Below the pieces are notes generated by a model that had not been told where the DNA came from, made no database searches, and saw nothing but the letters and a program-made list of their open reading frames with translations. 64,000 bases of DNA. Source: Albidovulum denitrificans (GTDB taxonomy: Bacteria > Pseudomonadota > Alphaproteobacteria > Rhodobacterales > Rhodobacteraceae). Below, piece by piece: positions 27,701-35,341 of the stretch (positions within the stretch are counted from its first letter, which is position 1; each line of letters opens with the position of its first letter). The stretch covers positions 538,417 through 602,416 of the forward strand of contig NZ_PVEP01000002.1 of the NCBI RefSeq assembly GCF_002973535.1. Direction: 5' to 3'. The translations under genes and the position numbers were made by a program.

Positions 27701-28594
27701 TCAGGTCGGCACCTGCCTGACACTCGCGCCGACACTGTCGAGACCGGCGACAAGTTCGCTGACAAGCTGCAACCCGGCTGCCGAAAGGCGCGGATGCTTG
27801 TACAAAAGGCCCACCCGCAGCGGTTCAAGAGGCGGAAATCCCTCAGCTTCGTCGAGCGCGCGCATGCCGGGCAACATCGTGGCCTTGGTCAGGGCGGTGA
27901 CGCACAACCCGTTAAGAACGGCGTTCTGCAACCCGGAGATACCGGGCCCGGTATAGACGATGCGCCAACGCCTTTCAGCGGTGTCCAATGCTTGGATCAT
28001 CCGCGCCCGGTAGTCGCATCCTTCCGGATGCGCGCCGAGCGGCACGGGACGGTGGGCCAGATTGCGGAACCCTTCGGCAGCCGCCCAGATCGGCTGCTCA
28101 CCCCAGGCACGCGACAGGTAGGGCATGCGGGTGTTGGGCATCACAGCGACGATCACGTCGAGATCGTCCGCGCGCAGATGTTGATGCAATTCACGGCTGA
28201 GATCGCAGTTAACCTCAAGCTCAACATCCGGATTTTCCTGGCTGAATCTGGTGATCGCGCGTTGCAGGAAGGCAACGGCGTAATCCGTGGGCAGTCCGAT
28301 TCGAAGGACACCGGTCTTGTCGGACCGGTGAAAATAGCTCACCGCCTCATCGTTGATCCGGATCATCTCGCGCGCATAACTAAGAAGCGCCTCTCCTGCC
28401 GAGGTGGGCTGAATCGTTCTACCTTCCTGCGAAAGAAGCGGCGCCCGTATAAGCTCCTCAAGTCGGCGGATCTGAAGTGATATGGCTGGCTGGCTTCTCC
28501 CGAGAAGAGCGCCCGCTTTGGAATGCCCGCCTAGCTCAACCACCGCTATGAAGGTCCGAAGCAGATCGGTGGGCAGGTTGGTGAGGGCGGCCAT
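27701..28594 (-). CDS. LysR-type regulator, divergent from creatininase
   Basis: 297 residues; winged helix-turn-helix at about 8-68 (LRTFIAVVELGGHSKAGALL, QPAISLQIRRLE) and a periplasmic-binding-like effector domain (about 95-290). It is transcribed away from the creatininase gene with 96 bases between the starts, the usual geometry for a LysR regulator and its target. An open frame to 28762 exists, but ATG 28594 starts the normal domain. Downstream, 27508-27700 before the importer operon shows no gene. Probably controls the creatininase gene and itself; the effector is not visible. Confidence 0.88.
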   Translation of the reverse strand: MAALTNLPTDLLRTFIAVVELGGHSKAGALLGRSQPAISLQIRRLEELIRAPLLSQEGRTIQPTSAGEALLSYAREMIRINDEAVSYFHRSDKTGVLRIGLPTDYAVAFLQRAITRFSQENPDVELEVNCDLSRELHQHLRADDLDVIVAVMPNTRMPYLSRAWGEQPIWAAAEGFRNLAHRPVPLGAHPEGCDYRARMIQALDTAERRWRIVYTGPGISGLQNAVLNGLCVTALTKATMLPGMRALDEAEGFPPLEPLRVGLLYKHPRLSAAGLQLVSELVAGLDSVGASVRQVPT

Positions 28595-28690
28595 GCATTT
28601 GCGCCTGCAATTTAAGTATTGGGACAATCTATTTTTCTTATGCAACCCCGGCAACGTATTTTTCGATGAATCCCTATTCCAGGAGTAGAC

Positions 28691-29467
28691 ATGTCTCTCA
28701 GCAGCGCCTTCGCCTCCGAACTGACCTGGCCGGACTACGATGCGGCCGTACAGAATGGACAAACTCCGATCCTGATCCCCATCGGATCAATGGAGCAGCA
28801 CGGACATCACATGCCGCTGCATGTGGATGTGCTGCTGCCCGCGGAGTTCGCGCGCCGCGTCGCGGTCGAAATCGGCGCCCTCGTCGCGCCGCCGTTCACC
28901 TACGGCTACAAGTCGCACCAGAAGTCGGGGGGCGGAAACCATCTGCCGGGCACGACGAGCCTTGACGGGGCAACGCTGGTTTCGGCGCTGAAGGATGTCG
29001 TCAAGGAATTCGCCCGTCACGGTGTGCGCAAGATTTGCCTCGTCAACGGGCACTTCGAGAATTCCTGGTTCATCGTCGAAGGGATTGATCTTGCCTTGCG
29101 TGAGCTGCGCTGGGATGGCGTGACCGACGTAAAGGTGGTCGTGCTCTCTTATTGGGACTTCGTCCACAAGGAGGCGATTGAGAAGCTTTATCCAGCCGGT
29201 TTCCAGGGCTGGGACGTGGAACACGGCGGGGTCTTGGAGACGTCGCTGATGTTGGCGCTGTATCCCCATCTGGTGCAATTGGAGAGGGCAGTTGACCATC
29301 CGGCCGCAACCTTCCCGCCGTATGACGTCTATCCGGTCAAGCCGGAATGGACCCCTTCTTCCGGGACGTTGTCATCGCCGAAAGAAGCGTCGGTCGAAAA
29401 GGGACACATCCTGCTCGACGTGTGCACCGAGGGGATCGTCAACGCCCTGCGCGCCGAGTTTGGCTGA
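28691..29467 (+). CDS. crnA: Creatininase (creatinine amidohydrolase)
   Basis: Interconverts creatinine and creatine by opening the ring; cytoplasmic, binuclear metal enzyme. 258 residues, close to the 260 of the Pseudomonas enzyme. Metal ligands line up one residue later than in that enzyme: E35, H37, D46, H121 and E123, in the motifs EQHGHHMPLHVD and NGHFEN. A second conserved block, EHGGVLETS, follows near 178. Starts 96 bases from the divergent LysR gene and is followed by a clear stem-loop terminator. The gene product of creatinase on the opposite strand is the next step. Other creatininase-family members act on other cyclic amides, but the close fit in length, motifs and neighbourhood supports true creatininase. 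Confidence 0.92.
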   Translation: MSLSSAFASELTWPDYDAAVQNGQTPILIPIGSMEQHGHHMPLHVDVLLPAEFARRVAVEIGALVAPPFTYGYKSHQKSGGGNHLPGTTSLDGATLVSALKDVVKEFARHGVRKICLVNGHFENSWFIVEGIDLALRELRWDGVTDVKVVVLSYWDFVHKEAIEKLYPAGFQGWDVEHGGVLETSLMLALYPHLVQLERAVDHPAATFPPYDVYPVKPEWTPSSGTLSSPKEASVEKGHILLDVCTEGIVNALRAEFG

Positions 29468-29493
29468 CAATTGGAAGTCGCAAGACCACCGTC

Positions 29494-29522
29494 ACGGGGC
29501 CGTTCGCGGCCCCGTTCTCTTT
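29494..29522 (+). terminator. Rho-independent terminator of creatininase gene
   Basis: Nine-base stem ACGGGGCCG/CGGCCCCGT around a TTCG tetraloop (29503-29506), followed by TCTCTTT, 27 bases after the stop codon. Confidence 0.75.
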
Positions 29523-29596
29523 GATCGTATCCTTCCGGTCGTACACGAACTCGATGAATCAGACCTCACACGAACATCTGACGATTGTCCAAACGA

Positions 29597-29622
29597 AAGG
29601 GCCCGGAGATCTCCGGGCCCTT
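29597..29622. terminator. Bidirectional stem-loop between convergent genes
   Basis: Perfect 12-base inverted repeat AAGGGCCCGGAG/CTCCGGGCCCTT with a two-base centre, flanked by A-rich sequence on the left and TT on the right. It lies between the end of creatininase (+) and the end of creatinase (-), so it probably ends transcripts from the creatinase side. Confidence 0.65.
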
Positions 29623-29642
29623 CATCGGCGCTGTTTTGGGGA

Positions 29643-30857
29643 TCAGTTGCGGATCACGTTGTGCTCGGGACCGAAGGGGAAGCCGGTAATGTTCTCCGCT
29701 CCGTCCTCCGTCACAATCAGGATATCATGCTCGCGGTAACCGCCCGCACCGGGCATTCCTTCGGGCAGCATGACCATCGGTTCCATCGATACGACCATTC
29801 CGGGCTTCAGCTCCGTCTCGATGTCCTCACGAAGTTCCACCCCGGCCTCGCGCCCATAGTAGTGGCTGAGCACACCGAAAGAATGGCCATAGCCGAACGA
29901 CCGGTATTTCAGCAGGTCCCACTGCCGGTACATGTGGTTGAGTTCCTGCGCGATTTCGTTGCATTTCGCTCCCGGCTTGATCAGTTCGAGGCCCCGGCGG
30001 TGAACGGCCACGTTCTTCTCCCAGACGTCGAGGCTCGCATCGTCCACGCTGTCGCAGAACAGCGTGCGTTCAAGTGCGGTGTAGTAGCCGAAGATCATCG
30101 GAAAGGTGTTGAGCGACAGGATGTCGCCCGACTCGATCTTCTTGTTGGTGACCGGGTTATGGGCACCGTCCGTGTTGATGCCGGACTGGAACCAGGTCCA
30201 GGTGTCCATCAACTCGACGAAGGGGAACGAATTGGCGATCTCGCGGATCATGGCATTGGTCGAGGCAATCGCCACCTCGTGCTCGGGCACGCCTGCGCCG
30301 ATCGCGGCAGCGCAGGCCGCGCCGCCGACGTCACAGATGCGCGCGCCTTCGCGGATGAGCTTGTGCTCTTCGGCCGACTTGATCGAGCGCATCCACATGG
30401 AGGGTTGCGCGATGTCGACGAATTCGACGCCCGGCAGCGCGGCTTCCAGCGCCTTGCGGTAGTCGACGTTTACATGGTCGAACTCGATCCCAAGCCGCTT
30501 GACGCCCGGGGTCAGTTGGCGAACCGCGCGATAGAAGTTGTCACGCCGCCAGTCTGTATAGGTGATGTTGTTGCCAAAGCTGCGACGCCAGGGCTGGCCG
30601 CCGTCGATCCCGGCAGAAATCGTGGTCGCGTTGTCCTGCGTGATGACCATTCCGTACTTGCGGCCAAAGTAACAGTAGAGCCAGCCGGAATAGTAGTTGA
30701 TGCAATGGTAGGACGTGAACAGCGCCGCATCGACGTTGTTGTCGGCCATCCACTTGCGCACATCGTCCTGCCGCCGCTTCATCTCGGCGTCAGAGAAGGG
30801 CGAATAGTCTTTATCGCCATTGTGCCATTCCATAACGTGAAGCATGTCGTCTTTCAT
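29643..30857 (-). CDS. Creatinase (creatine amidinohydrolase)
   Basis: Hydrolyses creatine to sarcosine and urea. 404 residues, almost the length of the Pseudomonas putida enzyme (403), with long stretches that match it as I recall, including FTSYHCINYYSG near 47-58, the MDTWTWFQSGINTDGAHNPVT block near 217-237, FGYGHSFG near 325 and the C-terminal EPMVMLPEGMPGAGGYREHD. The active-site His is H233 (H232 in P. putida). It has the pita-bread fold of aminopeptidase P without the metal ligands. It converges on creatininase, so the two enzymes are made from separate promoters. Start ATG 30857; ATG 30845 and 30833 are also possible. Confidence 0.96.
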   Translation of the reverse strand: MKDDMLHVMEWHNGDKDYSPFSDAEMKRRQDDVRKWMADNNVDAALFTSYHCINYYSGWLYCYFGRKYGMVITQDNATTISAGIDGGQPWRRSFGNNITYTDWRRDNFYRAVRQLTPGVKRLGIEFDHVNVDYRKALEAALPGVEFVDIAQPSMWMRSIKSAEEHKLIREGARICDVGGAACAAAIGAGVPEHEVAIASTNAMIREIANSFPFVELMDTWTWFQSGINTDGAHNPVTNKKIESGDILSLNTFPMIFGYYTALERTLFCDSVDDASLDVWEKNVAVHRRGLELIKPGAKCNEIAQELNHMYRQWDLLKYRSFGYGHSFGVLSHYYGREAGVELREDIETELKPGMVVSMEPMVMLPEGMPGAGGYREHDILIVTEDGAENITGFPFGPEHNVIRN

Positions 30858-30878
30858 ATGCTTGATCTTTCCTATGGT

Positions 30879-30899
30879 CTAATCGCTAATCGCTAATCG
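30879..30899 (-). repeat. Three tandem copies of CTAATCG upstream of creatinase
   Basis: The seven-base unit CTAATCG is repeated three times, 22 bases before the creatinase ATG. It could be a slippage-prone tract or a multi-site operator in the leader. No regulator is assigned. Confidence 0.55.
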
Positions 30900-31013
30900 G
30901 AGCGTAGCGACTGCGGCGCGACGACAGAAATTTGTTCTCGCAATCGTTCCATTTACGCTTCTTGGCGATTTGTCGGAGGGAGGAGTTCCGGGACATCTTT
31001 CTGAGCGGACCGG

Positions 31014-31631
31014 TCAGATGGATCGCCGCCCAGGTGTGTGAAAAGCCCTGATCTGTATGAGGAACTTGTTGTCGTTTGGTGAAAGCCGTCCGGAGTGGAA
31101 CAAGGAGGTATACAGATAGTAGCTGTCGTCTAGATAGCTTTCTAGGAGGAGGAAACGGGCGAGATCACCGCCGTCACCCAAGGCTTCAAAGAGGCCTTCG
31201 ACTGCCTGCTCAATGGGGCGCAGCAGGACATTAAACTGGCTCGTTCGGATGGCTTTGATCTCATTTCTTAGGCGAGCGATCTCCCGGAACCGACCGAATG
31301 GTTTCTTAGAAAACGTCCAGTGATTGGGCACCCGGTCGGTCGGATCAACACGGCAAAACCAGCGATACGCCAGGTTCAGATGCAACTCCTCGCAGAGCCG
31401 ACGCTCGGACCGGATGCCGAAGCCGTAACCCACCAGAAACATGCGGATCAGCAGATAAGGATCGACAGAAGGGCGGCCCGTGAGGCTGTAGAAATCCGCC
31501 AGATGCTGCCGAATGCTGCCGAGATCTTCCAACCGGTCAATCGGACTCAGCAGGTGGTCCCACGGGACGTTGTCTTCCAGTGAAAACTCATAGAATAACG
31601 ACGCTGGCGCTTCCTACCTCAGTCCCATCAT
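31014..31631 (-). pseudogene. IS1182-type transposase remnant (nonsense codon, rearranged 3' half)
   Basis: The N-terminal third of an IS1182/DUF772-type transposase is recognisable: MMGLR, then EAPASLFYEFSLEDNVPWDH, GRPSVDPYLLIRMFLVGYGFG, RVPNHWTFS. Codon 6 is TAG where the family usually has Gln, so the frame is closed after five residues. After GRFRE the family sequence stops and an unrelated 85-residue tail follows to a stop at 31014, so the catalytic DDE core is missing. The remnant lies between creatinase and the NCS1 permease on the same strand. It cannot transpose by itself. Confidence 0.75.
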
Positions 31632-31931
31632 CGCCTTTAACCCCTGCCTGCTCGCGGAAATTGAATCAACGATCAAGCCTCCAAACAAGCAAAGCTTTTC
31701 AACGAAATTAGCCCAAAACCGCACTCTGTGCTCGCCGCGGCATGCGCCAAGCGCTCCGCGCAACCTCCTACGCCATCTCAAGGGAGACTTCCCTGATCGA
31801 CGCCGGGCAAAATGCCGCGCCAAGCGCAAGAGGTGGCTCCGAAACCGCAAACATGGCAATCTCCCTCGCTCCATTTCTTAGGCCCGGCCCGCCGATGGCT
31901 GGCCGGGCAAATAGTCAGTACCAAATCGGTT
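31632..31931. other. Intergenic stretch upstream of IS remnant
   Basis: Probably the 5' flank and left end of the IS1182-type element (A/T-richer, around 31660-31730) followed by ~200 bases without a supported gene. I could not find a matching terminal inverted repeat by eye. Confidence 0.35.
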
Positions 31932-33437
31932 TCAGAGATCTTCCCGGCCGACGCTTTGCGCGCTGAGACTATCTGCACTCACCCTATCGAACCGACCTTG
32001 GCCGAGATATGCCCAGCTCATGCCTTCGGACGTGGCGAGGTAGTCACGCCCATTGCTGGTCCGCACTTCGGCCTGCTGATGAAAGGGGAGTACCATCGAC
32101 TTCATGAGTACGAGGTAGATCACGAAGCCGAGCGGGAACCCGATGATGAATGCGTATTGCGAGTACCACGCCGCGATGGCGCCAGCGATGAACCAAGCCG
32201 CGAGCCCCGCGATGTTGAATCCACCCGAATAGCGGTATTGCCCATTGGACGCATAGAGGTCAGGTACGTTCAGCCGACGGCGGCGAATGACGTAATAGTC
32301 GGCCACCATGATTCCGCCGATCGCCGAAAGGAAGGCGCCATAGTAGCCCAGGAACACGAAAAGGTTGTTCAGTATCTGCCACGGGAAGCACAGCGTGCCG
32401 ACAATCCCTGCGAGTGCGACAGCGGATTTATAACCAATGAAGCGCGGGGCGAGGTTGATGAAGGTCAGCGCAGCGGGAATGAGGTTCGCCGAGTTGTTCG
32501 TCGACCATTGCGCGAGTACGACTAGAAGCAGCAGCACGACCAACGACAGACCCTGCGCATCGCCCTGGATCACCTCGATCGGGTTCCAGTTGCCGGTGGC
32601 GATGAACGACACCCCGCCGATCCCGGCGATCAACGCCTGCGTCACCGGCAGCGCGACCAACTGGGCGAGAAGTATGTTGCGGTTGCGCTGAAAGAAACCC
32701 TTCGCGCCTGCTTCCGTCTTCACGAAGCGCGTCAGGTTCGGAATGTCGATCGCGAGCGTCGACCAGAAGCCCATGTTCGCTATGAAGAGCACCATCAGCG
32801 ACATCTGGCCTTCAGCGCGGAACGTCCAGATATTGACCCCCTTGGTCTCTGCAAGACCTTCGAGGGTGAAGTACATCCAGACCGTGATCGCGATGATCGC
32901 CGGCGCCGCTAGCGCGGCCAGCCGTTCAACTGAGCGGATGCCAAGCGCCGTCTGTCCGACCTGCAGAAGGCCGAAGACGACGTACCAGACGACCCAGTTG
33001 GAGAAGCCGAAAAAATATTCGCCGATCCCGTTTAGTGCGAGCGCGCCCAGATAGGTCTGGATGCCGAACCAGCAGGCGGCAATGATGCCGCGCGAGATGG
33101 CTGGCAGATGGGTCCCGTGGATGCCGAAGGGCGCTCGCAGGTAAACGGCAAAGGACAGCCCGTGTTCGGTTCCGATATCGGCGGTCAGCACCATGAACGC
33201 GCCAATCGCGATGTTGGCGAGAAGGATCGTCAGGATCACCGCGCCAAGGCCGACGCCGCCGCCGACTCCCGCGGCCCCGAGCGAGTAGGTGGCGATGATA
33301 ACGGCGATGCCGACCCAGATCCAGGCATAGCCCATGAACCCGAGTGGGCGCTGATTGATCTGCGTAGGCAGGATCGATTCTTCTATGAGCGACGTCCGCT
33401 CGTGTTCGGCGATTTCCATTCGATTGGCGAGTGCCAT
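31932..33437 (-). CDS. NCS1-family nucleobase/hydantoin permease
   Basis: 501-residue inner-membrane symporter of the NCS1 (cytosine/purine/allantoin/hydantoin) family with about 12 hydrophobic segments, starting with the conserved opening RPLGFMGYAWIWVGIAV (near 34-50) and containing GxxC/AWFGIQTYLGA near 115. Mhp1, the hydantoin carrier of Microbacterium, is in this family. Here it lies 93 bases downstream of hyuB on the same strand, so import of N-methylhydantoin, creatinine or a similar ring compound is the natural reading. AGGGGA precedes ATG 33437; ATG 33419 is an alternative. The C-terminal ~40 residues are polar. Confidence 0.9.
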   Translation of the reverse strand: MALANRMEIAEHERTSLIEESILPTQINQRPLGFMGYAWIWVGIAVIIATYSLGAAGVGGGVGLGAVILTILLANIAIGAFMVLTADIGTEHGLSFAVYLRAPFGIHGTHLPAISRGIIAACWFGIQTYLGALALNGIGEYFFGFSNWVVWYVVFGLLQVGQTALGIRSVERLAALAAPAIIAITVWMYFTLEGLAETKGVNIWTFRAEGQMSLMVLFIANMGFWSTLAIDIPNLTRFVKTEAGAKGFFQRNRNILLAQLVALPVTQALIAGIGGVSFIATGNWNPIEVIQGDAQGLSLVVLLLLVVLAQWSTNNSANLIPAALTFINLAPRFIGYKSAVALAGIVGTLCFPWQILNNLFVFLGYYGAFLSAIGGIMVADYYVIRRRRLNVPDLYASNGQYRYSGGFNIAGLAAWFIAGAIAAWYSQYAFIIGFPLGFVIYLVLMKSMVLPFHQQAEVRTSNGRDYLATSEGMSWAYLGQGRFDRVSADSLSAQSVGREDL

Positions 33438-33530
33438 TTCAGGTCCCCTGTTGGTATAATTTTTCCCGAGCGCCCCCGCGATCGGGGGGCGCGAGGCTTG
33501 GATGTAAGCGATTTCAGATGGCGCTGAGGG

Positions 33531-35327
33531 CTATTCCCCGCGCATCGAGGCGCGCAGTCTTCCGGTGGCGTCAATATCGACGGTTTCAGCCTTGGCATCC
33601 ACGACGACTCCATAGACCGCACGGGCGTGGCCGGCGTCGTAGAAACCGTCGAGCACGTCCTCGAGCACCTTCATTGGCGGCCGCTTCAACGGGTCACCGT
33701 AGCCACCACCGTTCGGACTGTAATAGGTCATGGTATCGTTGGCCTCGACGGCGAGCCCCGAGAATTTCGAGTACATTTCGCGCTCATCGCCCGGACGGCC
33801 GGGATTGGTGATCGTGCACTTTCCGACCGCACCTTCGGTTCCGCCGAAGATGCCCCAGGGTGCCTCATGATGCCGTTCAGATTCATGCGTGATGAAGGCT
33901 GGTGTCAGCACTCGTTGGGCTTTGACGACGCCGATGCCGCCGCGGAACTCGCCCGCTCCGGGCGGCACGTCGTCGCGCAGCTCGTAGCGGTCGCAGATCA
34001 TCGGGATATGCATCGCGAGGTCTTCCAGCGGGTTGTTGCGGGTGTTGGCCATTAGGTTGTCGATGCTGTCCGGCCCGTCGGAATGCGGCCGGCCGCCATA
34101 GGCGCCCTCGTTGACTTCGAGGAACACCCAGTAGTCACCCGAGGGCCGCACGCCGGAATAGGCCGCGAAGCTGATCGATGCGGACGAGCCGGCGATCACC
34201 TGTTCCGGCATCACCGGGGCCAGCGCACGGATGATGAGGTCGATCATCCGGTTGCATTGGGTGAACCGCGCCTCGGCGGATGCGGGCGCCTTCGGGTTGA
34301 AAATCGACCCCAGGGGCGCCGTCACCTTGATCGGGCGGAACGAGCCTTCGTTCGAGGGCACGCGGGCCTCGGACGTGGAGGCATCGAGCAGCAGCTTGCG
34401 GAACCCGGCAAACGCCGCGACCTTGGTCGAGCCTTCGAAGGGCACGTTGTAGGCGGTCGGCGTCTGGTCGGCCGAACCGGTCAGATCGACCTCGACCTCG
34501 TCGCCGCGTACCTTGACCGTGACCTTGACCTTCAGCCGTTGGTCGCGGTTCCGGCCATCGTCATCGAGGTAGCCTTCCGCGCAGTAGTCACCGTCAGGAA
34601 TCTCGCTGATCTTCTGCCGGGTCATGCGCTCGGCGTAGTCCATGAGCTGGTTTGCCGCGGCGAACACCGTTGCTTCGCCGAACTTTTCCAGAAGTTCGGC
34701 GAACCGCTTCGCGCCGAGACGGGCCGAGGCGACCTGCGCCTCGATGTCGCTGACCAGCTGCTGCGCGGCCCGGCTGTTGCGGCGGATAAAGTTCCATATC
34801 GCATTGTTGGGCTCGCCCTTGCGATAGAGCTTGGTGCCCGCGAACAGCATACCCTCGGCGAAGACATCCGGCACGTCGATGATCAGGCCCGGCGTGGCGG
34901 CTCCGATATCGACATGGTGCGCGGTGTTGCCGGCAAAGCCGACAAGGCGCCCTTGGTAGAAAACGGGAACCACGATCGCGAGATCGGGCGTGTGCGACGA
35001 GCCGAAATATGGGTGATTGTGAACCACCACGTCGCCTTCGTACCATTCGTCATCTTCCAGCGTCTCGGCAATGCCGCGCAGGTAACCTGGGATCGAGCCG
35101 ATATGCATCGGCGTCGACTCGGATTCGCAGAGCGTGTTGAAATCCGTGTCGAAGAGACCTGCGCCAAGATCCTGACTTTCACGGATGATCGAAGAAAAGG
35201 ACATCCGGTAAAGGACATGCCCCATTTCCTCGGCGATGGTTTCGAAGCTGCCGCGGATCACCTGAAGGGTGATGGGGTCGATCTCGCCGGCGGCGGCGTT
35301 CAGAGCGGGTTTGGTCATCTGGTTCAT
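33531..35327 (-). CDS. hyuB: N-methylhydantoinase / 5-oxoprolinase family, B subunit
   Basis: 598-residue HyuB-type subunit with the opening DPITLQVIRGSFETIAEEMG and RESQDLGAGLFD (near 15-65), and the C-terminal block SPNGGGYGDPLKRPP. With HyuA it forms an ATP-dependent amidohydrolase that opens N-methylhydantoin to N-carbamoylsarcosine. The frame allows ATG 35345, which overlaps the hyuA stop (ATGA), but the sequence between the two ATGs contains GGGAGAGG, an ideal ribosome site for ATG 35327; both are possible. The family also covers hydantoin, acetone and acetophenone carboxylase subunits, but the adjacent amidase favours N-methylhydantoin. Confidence 0.88.
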   Translation of the reverse strand: MNQMTKPALNAAAGEIDPITLQVIRGSFETIAEEMGHVLYRMSFSSIIRESQDLGAGLFDTDFNTLCESESTPMHIGSIPGYLRGIAETLEDDEWYEGDVVVHNHPYFGSSHTPDLAIVVPVFYQGRLVGFAGNTAHHVDIGAATPGLIIDVPDVFAEGMLFAGTKLYRKGEPNNAIWNFIRRNSRAAQQLVSDIEAQVASARLGAKRFAELLEKFGEATVFAAANQLMDYAERMTRQKISEIPDGDYCAEGYLDDDGRNRDQRLKVKVTVKVRGDEVEVDLTGSADQTPTAYNVPFEGSTKVAAFAGFRKLLLDASTSEARVPSNEGSFRPIKVTAPLGSIFNPKAPASAEARFTQCNRMIDLIIRALAPVMPEQVIAGSSASISFAAYSGVRPSGDYWVFLEVNEGAYGGRPHSDGPDSIDNLMANTRNNPLEDLAMHIPMICDRYELRDDVPPGAGEFRGGIGVVKAQRVLTPAFITHESERHHEAPWGIFGGTEGAVGKCTITNPGRPGDEREMYSKFSGLAVEANDTMTYYSPNGGGYGDPLKRPPMKVLEDVLDGFYDAGHARAVYGVVVDAKAETVDIDATGRLRASMRGE

Positions 35328-35341
35328 CTCTGCCTCTCCCT

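Noticed and set aside
29292..30896. 534-codon plus-strand frame
   Set aside because: Antisense to creatinase; the first part overlaps creatininase in another frame and it crosses two terminators.
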